From assembly GCA_023853785.1 (NCBI GenBank), contig JAJIRX010000335.1, forward strand, positions 1-35,088: 35,088 nucleotides of DNA, written 5' to 3'. Origin of the DNA: Psilocybe azurescens. Lineage: Eukaryota > Basidiomycota > Agaricomycetes > Agaricales > Agrocybaceae. Each line of letters begins with the position of its first letter. Position 1 is the first letter of the stretch. Below, in pieces: positions 10,536 through 21,800 of the stretch. Under the pieces are notes generated by a model. That model was not told the DNA's origin. It made no database searches and worked only from the letters and a program-made list of their open reading frames with translations. The position numbers and the translations under genes were made by a program.

Positions 10536-11749
10536 CCAGGTCTAGCAGGATCCAGACAAAAGAAAGCCACCTAAATAGCAAACAAAAAAGAGAAAAAGAA
10601 AAAGAGAAAAAGTTGCCTTGATCATTTCCTCAAGACGCGAGTGGCTATTAATTCAATAGAATCGCGATGACAACTGTTCAAATGTCCTTCGGACAGAGAT
10701 TGACACAGAAAGATGATCTGTGTTCAACGTAGTAAAGGTTAAGCTCGGAATAGTTTTCGTCCAAGTTGGAACCGAGCCCTAGTCGTAATGACCGTGGCAA
10801 GAGTCAAGGGGTGCCAGGGGACAGTGACTGCTTAATCATCAGATCACGTAGATGCGCGGCGCGCGATGCTATTTTCGAGTACTTAGCATAAACTCATGAT
10901 GTCATGAGATGTAGGGGCAGTGAACAACTCACCTGTAAGACTCATATATTATAGCTGAAAGAGAGTAAATGAGAACGTATGCACTCATTGAGATAACTCT
11001 GGTGAAACTTGTATTTTAACACTCGGTTTCCTCATAATCAGGGTGAATATTCACAACGGCTCATATGGAACGAGAACTGACAACGTAACCATCGAAGCTG
11101 AGATGAAATCATTGAAAAAATAGTGATTGACTTGGTTTGCCTATACAAAACATCAATTAGGGGAATGTTTGCAGGGTTTGATTTACACAGGTCTCCACAG
11201 GTTGACGCAGTTCCGACCCGTTTGCGGTCAGTTTTATGTTGGAGCTGCATCAAAGGCTGATGTGCATGTATAGGCTATTCGTTCGATGGTCGTTCAGTAA
11301 ACCGCGCTAAGATTGGCTCGGTAATGAAAACTACCAGCGCTGCAACAAATTTAACCGGTTTAGTGCCACCTTCTCTATTTCACGCTGAACTGAGCCGAGA
11401 CCCTCATCACCCCAATATCGGAGCTCATGAGATGGGAGTTGGCGCATCGCATATTCGGCGGCATCAGACTCGTTACGTCCAATACCGAAATGAAATCGAT
11501 AGAAACCCATTTCCACACCAAGAGCAAAAGTAGGCTTTTGACACCGTTGTGTCCATTGGCAGAGCCGTCAAGTTTTACAGAAAGGTCTTCAACACAGTGT
11601 AACAAAAAGTCAGCAAGGATAATCATGGCAGTCGGAGAATTAGCTGTTTGCCTGTAGGCTTTGGCAATAGAAGGCCCAGAAATATTCATCAAGGACTCCC
11701 TCTACATTGGATACAAGATCGTTATTCTAATGTGATAAAGTGGATTGTC
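10536..11749. other. Intergenic, no gene recognised
   Basis: Left part is the presumed promoter of the membrane-protein gene, with an A-rich stretch near 10575-10612. The minus-strand open frame at 11375-11692 (105 residues) reads smoothly but matches nothing recognised and has no clear exon partners. It is left unannotated. Confidence 0.4.
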
Positions 11750-12563
11750 ATGTGTACACGTACTTGACTTGTAGAGAGGACGAGGACGAGGTGCAGCGTG
11801 TGCATGAGGGAGGCGATGAGGTGTTCAGTTTCAAGAGGTGTGCGTGTGGGTGGTGGAGGGTGGGAGTAAGGGCGCAGAAGGATGTACGCGTGCAGCTTTG
11901 CGCACCGCAACACTAGAGAATCTGTATTAAGATCTATAGGAGCAGCAGGAGGTACACAATAGCATATCTCCAACTTCCGTACTGTCCGTGCCTGCGGAGG
12001 AGGGCTTCCTTCGTTAATGTGGGCGCGGACTCTGCGGTGTCTGGCACTAACCGGCTCTAGTTCGGGAACTGGATACCTTGGATATGGCTGAGATCTTCCG
12101 CAGATACTGAGGGAGTAGCTTTTGAAGGCGGGGACACTGAAACCGGAGCTGAAATTGGAACAGGGGCCAGAACCAAGCAGGAGCTGGATTTGATTCTCCA
12201 GCAGGGGTACCGGTGCTGGTGAGGGCTTGGTGGGGGATCTACATATGAAATAGAAATTGATTACGATGTAGTGAGTAATGGCCATTGAACATGTTGAAAG
12301 AGTAATACGACAAAAAGAAGGCTTACGAGGTGTCCGTGTCAATATCCATCACTACCATCAAAATGAGCGGGAAAGAAAAATCAGTTCAGCTTTGACTAGA
12401 CTGCGATACGAGAACGGGTTTAGGATCCTACAACTTTGGGCCTTTCAAAGACCTAGTACGAGAAAAGATGAAATAAGAGGCAAAGGAAGAGGAAGAGGAA
12501 GATAGTTAAGAGGCTGTCGATGTTATGTTTTCGTCTGGTCTCACTAGGCGACTCTAATCGTGA
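11750..12563 (-). pseudogene. Internally deleted relic of a microbial-type PARG gene
   Basis: Relic of the family of the complete gene at 22763-25484. Exon 1 (ATG at 12358, MVVMDIDTDT) matches that gene's MAAMDIEADT, and the second exon begins with the same Pro-rich region. The sequence keeps LEICYCVPPAAP (complete gene: LDLGYYVPPAPAP) but then jumps to PPPPTRTPLETEHLIASLMH, which lies hundreds of residues later in the complete gene. The whole catalytic GGG-QEE segment is therefore missing. It ends shortly after LIASLMHT. Upstream, words such as GATCCTACAACTT and CTCTAATCGTGA also occur upstream of the complete gene, so promoter DNA was duplicated too. An internal deletion of this size cannot be explained by sequencing error. 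Confidence 0.75.
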
Positions 12564-12727
12564 ATAAAAGTTTCAGTGCAGTGAGGACATGAGAGGTTCA
12601 AGTTCAAAATTAAATGTTGCGTCTTCCGTCTCGGCGCGTTCATTTGTCAGCATCCAAGTCAGGACAACATCACTCACAGCCAAACAATATAGATTAGATT
12701 ACTATAAGACATTCTCCATCTGCTCTG

Positions 12728-13110
12728 GGTCTCATCGACATGACTTTGGCACCGCGTGGCAGCAATACCACGATGCCGGCGAGCAGTATCAGTACGGGAA
12801 TTCAAACTGTCTGACGCTCGGTGCCCTCGTGGTGCTGCTTCTTGTGTTTTGCGCGGCGGCTTGTGGGAGCTTTGGGAGGTGCCGGAACAGGGAGATCCAG
12901 AGATATCCTGTTGTCTACCAGTGAGCTAGTGCAACTTTGCAAGGTCTTCAACTTATCTCTGTCTTCTCTGGACGCTCATCTTTCGTTCATCGTGGATATT
13001 CTGTGTTGCCTCATCCCCTTTCCTTCTCCATAACAACATACCTCTCCTATTTTTCCCTCTCCTCTTCTTTTCGCAGCTACTCGCTCTTGGATCGCTTTCC
13101 TCATACTCGC
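12728..13110 (+). pseudogene. Truncated copy of the SUR7/PalI-family gene, 3' part only
   Basis: Matches the last exon and 3' untranslated region of the gene at 1795-2630. Retained words include the frame for EQYQYGNSNCLTLGALVVLL (original YGNANWLTLGALVALL) and the end GSFGRCRNREIQRYPVVYQ. Homology continues after the stop codon into the 3' flank (TTTCTCCATAAC near 2725, CTTCTCCATAAC near 13023). Exons 1-3 and the first part of the last exon are absent. In this copy the C-terminal frame is open, which independently supports the one-base correction proposed at 2583 in the full gene. Confidence 0.8.
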
Positions 13111-15570
13111 AATTACTCGTACATACTGCATCTCTGACAGTCCCGAAGAAGATACCTTTGTCCTGTCTTTCCTGTCCTGTTAGTGAGGCTTGCCAAGCAC
13201 GGCAGCCTTTCATCCACATTTTTAAGTTCTTTTCAGATTTCGAATATACTGTCAGCTTAATGTCATTCTTGGTCTTCATCCACTGTGTGTCATCAAAAAT
13301 AATCGGATCGCAGTTTGTCTACGCTGATGAACCTTTTATCCTCGGTGTACGAGTAATCTTCCCGACTCAATTCTTTCACTTTCAGGGTTCTTATCTGTCT
13401 ACACCTAATATGACATCTCCGACAGTATCTACCCCCAATTCGGTGCGATGAGTCACTGCTCAAGCACCCTTACATGACAGGCGGTCCAATCTGGTTCACT
13501 ATGATCCCCTCTCGACCTTAGTTCTCCGTTAAGTAACCGCCTTCGGTCTCGCATTTCAGACACATGCATCGCTTTACTGTCTTATAGCACTTTAGCTTCA
13601 TCTCGATTTCTCGAATAAAATTCGGGGCCTCCATCTCATCATCTCGGTATTTAGTTGGTATCTCTCAACCACCAGCCATCTTCCCGTTTAGAGTAATTAG
13701 GTTGACAGGGTGGAAAGAGCAGACAGAAGAGAAAGAAGGTGGTTGTTGAAGACTATTTCACGGGGTTACGTACATTTTGCAACATAGACATCACCCTCCC
13801 CTGGTTCGGATATTAACCAACTCCCGTTTCTAGCGCGGTTTCTTGTCTGTACATGTCAAAGTACTTGTCGAATATTCATATTAGTTATTCTTATACTTGG
13901 CAATCTTGTACCCCTTGTATTAAGTAGAAAGAAAAGCTGACTCATGCGTCCAGCATGCAGAGCTTCCTTTACCTAGAATTTTATACTATTTCGAGCCTCG
14001 AGGCAAGTTGGGTGGTTGAGCACGACCTCTATGCTATAAATAGTAGAATAACGCACATTGCAAGGAACGTGGAAACGGAGATGTAATTTATGTTGCTCCA
14101 CCACGGGCGTCTATGTTAGATACCTTCATTGTTTGATCAACTGAAAATCGTTAACTGGTCGGGGATAGATTGGAACAGCGACTGTCTGAATCTTGTCCGG
14201 AAAGGTATCAGCCGATCACCTGATCACTTAGGCATACAGATATCTGTGTGGCAAGGTTGCGTGCGCTTGCGTGCCACGCAACATGGACTTAGTACACGCA
14301 TTTCAGTGTATAGGCGCATTACCTATATGAGTAACCTCAGTCTGCCATCTCTTCACTGGGCCTTGACTTGGACTTGTGTCAAGTCTATGCTTTCTCACGC
14401 CTTTCCATGTTGAAATTACTTATGTGAGGCTCATTTAAATACACTGTGCCCCACCAATTCATAATGAACAATTTTCCTGTAATACAAGTTTTGCGACCTG
14501 TGAAAATGGTTTTCTTCGATCCTTTAATGCCTCTCGCATGACAGCACATTTGCCGTGGTTGTCTAATTTTCCTGGACGCCCAGATCAAGGCCTATTTTTA
14601 ACTGAGCTTCCAGATATCGGAGGCGGTAGTGCGTGGGATGCCAAATAGGTCAGCAGATTGTCAAAGCTTTCCTGTCGCTTCCATTGCACCAATGAACCTA
14701 TTCTTTGTTGGTGTATCAAGCTCAGTGCTTCCTGGTATTACCTGGGGTCCTGCATGTACACGCTCGTTCGATAAAAGTCATACGCAAATGCACGCAAACC
14801 TCACACGTGTTTGCCTGCGTGTACTTGCATGGCACTCAAGTGCACGCAAGCACGGAACTTTGCCACGCACATTTCCTGATGCCTGGATCACTTCTATCCG
14901 ATTGTGCTTACTCTTGTCTCCAATGTTTATAGATTGCTGGAAAGAATGAATTGTATGAATATTGTTGTCTAGTGCTTCAATGGTGATTATCCATTCTTCT
15001 AATATCTGAACGTCTATTTTCGAGAGTATCATTATTCGGTTAGTATTTGTACAAGATGAACACATTCCCTCGGGACTCGGCATGGTCACCTTTTTGATAT
15101 TTTTCCATTCAAAGATGCCAAATACATGAGGTGGAACCATCTTGCATATGTCTAGTCTCTAGTTCAAGGCTTACTTGATTTGAGTACGGAAATCTAATTT
15201 TTGAAGGATTGGGAACACATATGGTTGGACCCGTTCAAAATCATATCTGATCGACAAGCTTCAAAACGGATCTGACTCACTTGAAGACACAGAAGAGTGT
15301 AATATCCGAGTAGCCGACAATTGTAATGTTTTACAGGTTATATTGGCATTCGAGATGCGATTGTGTTGTATAGCACGCATGGTGAACGTGTTGTAAAATT
15401 TCAATCAAGTTACCACCCAGGCAGCATACCTCATTCAACTCAATGCCATGCATCGTACACATTGCTTGTTTTCAACGCCAGGGTTTAAAGACCTCAGTCT
15501 TGTTGATAGATTTTGCCATATCATTCCTGCTGTTGACCCCTTAAATTATTCCTGCTGCTGAGGACCAAAA
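13111..15570. other. Long gene-poor region upstream of the caspase-like gene
   Basis: About 2.5 kb with no recognisable gene. Pyrimidine-rich sequence continues to about 13.4 kb. The plus-strand open frames at 14129-14413 and 14629-14949 overlap a cluster of GCACGCAA / TTGCGTGC words and show no family pattern. The last 200 bases before 15571 are the presumed promoter and leader of the caspase-like gene. Confidence 0.45.
14256..14282. repeat. Short perfect inverted repeat GTTGCGTG/CACGCAAC
   Basis: Eight-base arms at 14256-14263 and 14275-14282 with an 11-base loop. Related GCACGCAA words recur at about 14792 and 14841 and, as the complement, near 14814, suggesting a small local motif cluster. 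Function unknown. Confidence 0.4.
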
Positions 15571-18016
15571 ATGTCAAACGACTTCGACGTCAAGTGGCAG
15601 CAATCTCAGAATCGACTCCTGGGTATCGAGACTTCCACGCGACATGTCAATATACCTTCTTTTGAATTTGTGGAAAATGTTACCAACTCCTGCAAACAGT
15701 ATTTATATCCTATATCTCCGTGAGTCAATAGCCTTCGACAAGTGAAGCTTCCATTTGATTTGCATTGATCACTATAATGCTAAAGGACCCGGCCTACCAG
15801 CCAGCCAGCCAACCTACCCCCATCCTTGCGGTCATCATAGGAATTAACAAATACGAGTCCGACACATATACCAACCTCACCGGTGCTACAGCCGATGCAG
15901 ACGCCGTTGAGAATTATCTCAAAACGCGGTTGAATGTACCCAAACAAAACATCTACAACCTGCGGGATGAACAAGCTTCCCGGACGGCCATCATTTCTTC
16001 TTTCACCTGGCTTTATGATAACACTACTTACCAGAAAGACGAAGCTGCCATCATATTTTACTTTGCTGGACATGGAGCGCAGGCAGAAACACCCACGGAC
16101 TGGGGCGACTGGATAACCGCAACTGGCAAAATCGGGATATTGTGCCCGAGTGACATCGGAACCTTTGAGGGTAGTGATGGGATTCAAAACGAGAGAGAGC
16201 AAGACGTCGTTCCAGGCATTGCTGACCGCACTATATCGGCTTTATTGAATAAGATAGAACATCGGAAAGGGAATAATATTGTAAGTGTCTCAAAAGACAA
16301 CAGTGTTTCTGTCACGGACAACTCATATTGACAGTATCCCTTATTAGACTGTTATTCTTGATTGCTGCTACGCAGCTGCGATGGTCCCAAGTCCGAAGCG
16401 GAATTCCGTCAGACTAATCGCCAACCCCACTGGATTTAACAGTCACTCGGGAGGCAGTGTACTTCCCTCAAGTACCAGTAGAGGAAGCACAGCTCCAAAG
16501 GACCAACAAAGCTCATATGTGGTGTTAGCTGCATGCGGACGGAACGAAGTCGCTTCGGAAAATCGACACGCAAAATGCGGACTTTTCACTCATCATCTGC
16601 TCAAAGTTCTAGAAAACGAAGATATCAAAAGCCTAACATATGGCTCACTGATGCACAAGCTTGATATGCCTATTGGGTACGCTTTTATCCTGAAATTATA
16701 GAGCTTTCAGAATTGACTGTATTATATTTGTAGTAGCCTACAAACACCACAGTGTGAGGGCGATGGCATACATTGGCGATTGTTCAATAATCGCGTTTTG
16801 GGTGCCGACAAATCCATGATTTTGACAAGACGACACAGGAAAAATCAAGAAATAATTCTGCACGCTGGTTCGGCACAGGGAGTCACTGTAGGCTCGCGCT
16901 TTGCTGTCCACAACACCAACCTGTTAGAAACTGTCATGGAGCCTAATCCGTGTCAGGGATATCTCGTGGTTACGCACGTAGATACCCTGTTCTCTGTTCT
17001 TGTCTTGCCTCCGGACAGTCCCGAATTTCGATTACTGCCTCTCTTCTACTCAAAGCTAGACCGGCTTGCCAATGACAATATCCGTCTCTATAGCACGGAT
17101 TGGGTATGGCTAGAGTCTATATTCCCTCCTCATTGGAGGTTACAGTTATCTGTCGTGCTGGTTGACACTCGGCAGGGCTGCGACCTTGAACTTACCGTGC
17201 TAAATGGATATGTTCATTTTGACCAACATAATCCATTGGCCACTGGCCATCTTCCCTCCCGCATGCCCCAGACAGCCAAGGTTGGTGATGTTGAGATTGT
17301 CCGTGATGTTGTGAAATATTCATTTCACTTCTATCGCAATCTCACTCGCGTCTCCCCGCGTCCACTTGGTGGTGTCTGTGTGGAGCTTCACAAGCTCTCG
17401 GTGGAGATGACAGACGTGTCTGACGAGGTGTTCAACCGCATCGGACAGAATCTGATAGCAGAAGAATCAGCCACCATTGTTGTCGATGGAAAAGTAAAGC
17501 TAGGGGTTACACTACACAACAAAGGCTGGCGCTCTTTGTACCCACACCTTTTCTACTTTAACCCAACAGATCTGACAATAAGTGAGCCATCCGCATTGTA
17601 GTTCATCTTCAAGCATTTGACATACCGCCTTCAACAGATGCATGGTACCTGCCTCCAATAGGAAAAGGTAGATGGGGCCCAAAGACAAAAGTAAACGCGC
17701 CTGTGCTTCCTCGATCGATGGTCGCGCTCAGCCATGGTGATGAAGGGGTGGTCCTTTGTCATTTAGACTCCCTGCCAACATAAATTCGGATCTTGGATTC
17801 TTCAGGCTCTTCTTATCGACACATCCCGCTTCATTTGACAGCATCCTGCAAGAAAAAACGCCTTTTGACGATGTTTCTTTTCAAGGTAAGTTAGACCGGA
17901 ACCGCGTGAGAGAGCTTTCAACTGAGGAATGGTCTGTTCAGACATTGACGTTGGTTCACATTCGTAGAATCAATTATCTTACACCAATAACGACCATAAT
18001 TCGGGCCAATCCTTGA
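15571..18016 (+). CDS. Caspase-like peptidase (C14) with long C-terminal extension
   Basis: Exons 15571-15719, 15786-16280, 16348-16676, 16734-17581 and 17638-18016. After a short N-terminus the caspase domain begins FALLxG-like as ILAVIIGINKYES, then GATADADAVENYL, EAAIIFYFAGHGAQ with the catalytic His, and VILDCCYAAA with the catalytic Cys. The p10-like part has SSYVVLAACGRNE and CGLFTHHLLKVLE. A C-terminal extension of about 400 residues follows (HAGSAQGVTVGSRFAVHN, LELTVLNGYVHFDQ, GDVEIVRDVV, HLFYFNPTDLTI, LGFFRLFLSTHP, EEWSVQT). Such proteins are cytosolic Cys-His peptidases related to metacaspases. The ligand of the C-terminal region is unknown. Exon 1 to exon 2 is off by one with the visible splice sites, and a one-base break lies at the GGGG run 17745-17748. 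Both mend with single bases, so it is probably intact. Confidence 0.82.
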
Positions 18017-18559
18017 TCTTGAAAACTGGGTATAGACTGGACTTTACCTATCACCTTCTCATTAGACTCACCTCTCAGACGTCCTTTCAATCTCCTCCAT
18101 TGTTTCCTGCATCATTCCTTTTTATCCCCCTTTTTTCCAGTAGACTGGCTTGAATGACATATATTGTATTGTACTTCTTTCTCTACTTACTAGTTTCATC
18201 ACTCTGTCGTCTTCAGACTTCTTGAATGATATTATTGTACTTCTTTTCTACTTAATTAGTCTATACATAGCCATCTATATAATTTCCTGATTTTCCGTTC
18301 CCACAGGTGCTCACGAACCTATCCGATTGCCAGTGTGTCCGTGACCCAGTGTCCGCCAATTTTAGGGTACAGGCTGAGCACATGACCGAGTTATTGGCCA
18401 ACACATGCCCACCATTGCTTTCACCATAGACAAATCCTTGACCATAGACGCCTGAATATACAAAGGATTAAACTGAGCACTTTCCAAAGGCATAATACAG
18501 ACAGAATTGAAATAGCGCGTAGTAACACTGCGATACTTGCGCTGCATATCCATTTTGAC
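18017..18559. other. Intergenic, 3' flank of the caspase-like gene
   Basis: No gene is recognised. The segment is AT-rich and contains two near repeats of a 30-40 base unit (TATTGTACTTCTTT around 18168 and TTATTGTACTTCTTTTCTAC around 18231). Confidence 0.4.
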
Positions 18560-19570
18560 GCGACTCCTTTGTTGTACGTACGGGATGTGATAAGAAAAAC
18601 TCAGAGATTGGGGACTCAAAGGTGATAGTCTTGCAGGCTGCCCCAGATCCTGAGACTGTACCTATATTGCCTCCATCAATGCGGCCATCCTGCACACTGT
18701 GTCCATCTCGATCTCCCCTAAAAACATTAACAATCCCACTTCCCAAAGTCATAAAAACCACACCCTCATATACACATTTGTGAACTGCCCTCGTTCTTTC
18801 GCAAGTAAATCCCAGAAGATGCACGCGACGAGGGCGAGGGGTGTGTTTCTGGAACACACCCGTGCTGAAAGAGCGAAGGATGAGGTACGGGGTATGGGAG
18901 TGCTGGAAGAGCGCGGGGATGCGGGAGATATGAGGCGATGATATGTTCGCTTTCGAGAGGTGTGCGTTCGAGTGGTGGAGTATTGGAGGCGGGGATAGAG
19001 GTGAGTGCAGACTTAAGCCCGGGAGTTGCGCGTGCTTCAAGGCCGTCTGCGAGTTCTAGGACGTTCGGGAACCTTCTGGCGAGTTCTGCATCTTGCTCTA
19101 CTACCTTTGTCAGCCCCCTCGTCCGTCCTCTTTTTGCTCGCCTCGCCTTGCCTCCTCACCCTTTCCGTCAACCGCCTACCTCTCACTCCGTCTTCTCACT
19201 TTTCCCTCTCCACCTCCTCCAGTTCCCTACCCTCCTACTGCATCACTTGGCCCGCATCGCCGTACATGTGAGCACGTCCATCTCCACCGGCTGCATCCCT
19301 TATCGTTCCGGACGAGCACGACACGCGGCGAGTATGCCATCGCGTGGGTGTAAAGTGCGTCGTGTCGGCTCTGGTGCGAGGCGCGGGGAATAGCGAGAGG
19401 AAGATGCGTTATCAAGGTAGGTTGGATTGGGTAGAGAGGGAAGGAAATAGGTTATTTCATAATAGAGAAACAAGGAACATACCGTCCGATCGAGTACTAT
19501 GTAGTAATGGAAATGAAGGGATAATACAAGAAAGAGAACTTACGAGGGGTCCAGAGTACAACAACTCTTT
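18560..19570 (-). pseudogene. Degenerate relic of a microbial-type PARG gene
   Basis: Reading the minus strand, HAMAYSPRVVLVRNDKG (about 19345-19295) corresponds to HAMVHSPRVVLFRNDRG of the complete gene. Downstream SRIPALFQHSHTPYLILRSF and STGVFQ (about 18920-18840) match ARILALFQQARTPHLVLGSF and GTGVFQ. VYEGVVFMTLGS and GHSVQDGRIDGGN match its C-terminal part. The region upstream of HAMAYSP, including the GGG-QEE catalytic signature, is not recognisable, although TTACGAGG near 19542 may mark the old first donor site. The alignment needs many substitutions and frame changes, far more than isolated base-calling errors, so this is a true relic. Confidence 0.7.
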
Positions 19571-19613
19571 CACCCCTGGATTCTCCGCTCAACGCCCCTA
19601 CTGAATCTTGGAG

Positions 19614-20530
19614 TCAACCGAGGCTATCCAGAAGAGACTTTGCATTGAGACCGTTTGAAAAAGCAACAGTAGATATGACAATTTGCAAGCGCGGATCAAT
19701 CTCGAGAAGGTGTATCGTCTCCTTGTTGTATTCGGGCGGGCAAATACTGTGATAGACTCTAGCTCAAATAAGCTTATTAGTCTCATCTGGTTGAAGGCGC
19801 CATAGATAAGCATATACACGTGAGACCTGGTCAAGAGTTCGACAATGTATGATCGTCTTTCTTCTGCTGGCCAGGTATGGAAGCAGATAAGGGAATTTGT
19901 CGCCGTTCAGTCCATGAGTAAGGAATTGGATACCAAACTGCGTATTTGGACACTCGTTGGATCTCCAAATGAGCCTAAAGTTGCCTTCAAAGAAGCCTAG
20001 ACTTTTACACAGAGACTGTAGGTGAACCAGGCTCGAGAGTTGCAGTGAGACCAACAAGAGATATCGAGGTAGGAAGCCGACCACGTAAGAAAGTCCCGAT
20101 GGCAGCAAAGGCTAGACGAAATGAAAGACCCCATGTGGAAATATGTAGGTTTGAAAGCTCGTGAACCTCGAAAGCCATGAGTGGACCAATCGCAGAAACA
20201 TGAAGCAAACATACAATATTATCTGCCAATCCTTTTGTCGGCGTGATTACGACACCAATGGGTCTTGCCCGAGTGGGAAGACCAGCCTCATACGCCTCTG
20301 GGTGTTCGTTGTACTCTCGAAGCACAAGTATTGGAATGGAGAACGCTGCTGATTTCCTGTCACCAGTTGCAGTACAACACAGCACATCTACGTATTCCAT
20401 CCAGAATATACGAGACAAGTTCCAGCTGGACCGCATGTAGCCCATTCGTCCATGTTGGTATGAGTTTCTTCACGATCGTATTGATGGTCTCGAGGCCTAC
20501 AGGGTCCTGCCAGCGGTGTCCCGGAGCCAT
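19614..20530 (-). pseudogene. Decayed RecQ/DEAD-like helicase
   Basis: From a plausible start MAPGHRWQD the reading passes ILDG, then LCCTATGDRKSAAF, a Walker A motif in which the residue before Lys is Arg rather than Gly or Ala. It continues RPIGVVITPTKGLADNIV and then jumps to STWGLSFRLAFAAIGTFL, RGRLPTSISLVGLTATLEPG and CKSLGFFEGNFRLIWRSNE. The C-terminal helicase lobe follows as RKTIIHCRTLDQ, CPPEYNKETIHLLE and STVAFSNGLNAKSLLDSLG. Compared with the family plan, about 50 residues including the DEAH box are missing between motifs Ia and III. Several frame changes are also needed. This family is abundant in Agaricomycete genomes as dispersed, partly decayed copies. It is judged non-functional. 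Confidence 0.75.
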
Positions 20531-20755
20531 CCTTGAGTATTCATAAGCAATCACAGACCATTCAAGATATCTAAACCAAAATATGAGATGTATAAAGAGA
20601 GGATTGTACGAAATATCACGTCTACAGGAAGCTGAGATCGAGCAATATTGACGCGACGAGCTTGGACCGTGGTTTCAAAGTCCGAAGATTACATAAACTT
20701 TTTCTAGCGCGGTTTTGGGGCGTGGTAAACAATAGACTTCAGATATCGTGATACG

Positions 20756-20795
20756 AATGTATATCACATATATCGAAGTCTGTCTAGGAGAGACT
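20756..20795 (+). repeat. Unfilled counterpart of the foldback-element site
   Basis: Resembles 4224-4252 on the left (identical ATCACATATATCGAAGT, then TCTAGG) and 4373-4385 on the right (identical CTAGGAGAGACTA), with nothing between. Similarity is lost soon after the right match, so the paralogous segment is short. Confidence 0.55.
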
Positions 20796-20875
20796 AGGTC
20801 CAGAGTAAGTGGTGATTGTACGTCCCAAAAATCCGTTCAGGACGAGGTTAAAAGAAACCTCAGTCAGCAAGTGTA

Positions 20876-20960
20876 AACGGCAGAGAGTTATAAGGAGTAA
20901 ACACGGGAGTTTCACACTGCCCGTTGCGACAGCACTACCTGTGGTGGCTTCTATATAGTT
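20876..20960 (+). repeat. Dispersed repeat shared with 28.15 kb, copy 1
   Basis: Direct match to 28158-28240. Shared words include GGCAGAGAGT, AAGGAG(T/C)AAACACG and ACCTGT(G/T)GTGGCTTCTA. At the other copy a TATAAAAGG lies at the left edge; here it is TTATAAGG. It may be a duplicated core promoter and leader without its gene. Confidence 0.5.
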
Positions 20961-21029
20961 GTAACCATCGCAGTGCCATTAGGAGCAAGCTCCCCAACAT
21001 GTTGCTTCTGTGATGTTATGTGACTAGCG

Positions 21030-21054
21030 CTCGCCAGCGTGACTGACTGGCGAG
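21030..21054. repeat. Perfect inverted repeat CTCGCCAG/CTGGCGAG
   Basis: Eight-base arms 21030-21037 and 21047-21054 with a 9-base loop. It is a potential stem-loop or protein-binding palindrome. There is no adjacent gene to tie it to. Confidence 0.35.
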
Positions 21055-21728
21055 TCTAATGAAACATATTCGTCGGACTAAACTCTTCTAAGTTAGATCA
21101 CATGAAATGTGCATGTGGGGCGCGTTTGCCGCGTGGCTCAAATTGCCCCTGCACTGCATTGCGATACCGATAACAGATAACAGAAACAGACTGCATTAAA
21201 AACGAGGCTATTTCGGATTAGTTCCTCGCGACAAAGTCGTGTTCAAGCACGAAGTTACTCGGTATGGAAGGTGAAATACAAAGCCATTGCTTGTACGTAA
21301 TATCAACGTGTTCTAACTCCTACTTCTTCATCTTTCTTCATTCCCAGTGAAAAATTCTCAAAAGCCACATGCAATGTGCATGGCATGTACCGCAAGTTGA
21401 ACGCTCTGTACCACATGACAAGCCTTGAATTAGCCTCACGCATGTGGCACACATGCAGCAGGGGCTGAGCTCCGTGTCGGTAACCAAGCATCTCACCCCT
21501 TTACTAATACGGGTGTCCGACAACAGCGACAAATCGTGTTTGCCGCATGGCTCAAATGACTACAACCTCGCCTTTTCCTTTCTTTGTTACTCGGTTGAGA
21601 AAAAGTTGCTGCATCCTTTCTTTTGCCTCTACTCCATCCTTGGCTGTATCTTGCTTCAAACACCCCTTCTTGCATCGCTTCTCGTCCGGCGCTACATTTC
21701 TCAGTCTTTTTCTGCAGCAGGATAGATC

Positions 21729-21800
21729 TTCAAAAACATTTATAGGTCCACTTCCCCAAATTGCAAAATTACACTCTCAAACACACCCAAGAACTGTCCT
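21729..21800 (-). pseudogene. Scrap of a microbial-type PARG gene
   Basis: On the minus strand GVFESVILQFG corresponds to GVFESVVFAILGS of the complete gene at 22763-25484. At the DNA level CACTCTCAAACAC is shared, with CTTCCCCAAA against CTCCCCAAAA. The scrap ends within a few bases of the start of the caspase-derived segment, giving a chimeric junction near 21797-21800. Confidence 0.65.

Larger units (their letters stand above)
20531..21728. other. Intergenic region with short repeats
   Basis: No gene is recognised. It contains the unfilled site of the foldback element (20756-20795), a repeat shared with 28.15 kb (20876-20960), a perfect inverted repeat at 21030-21054, and two occurrences of a GTTTGCCGC(G/A)TGGCTCAAAT word (about 21125 and 21538). 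Confidence 0.45.
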
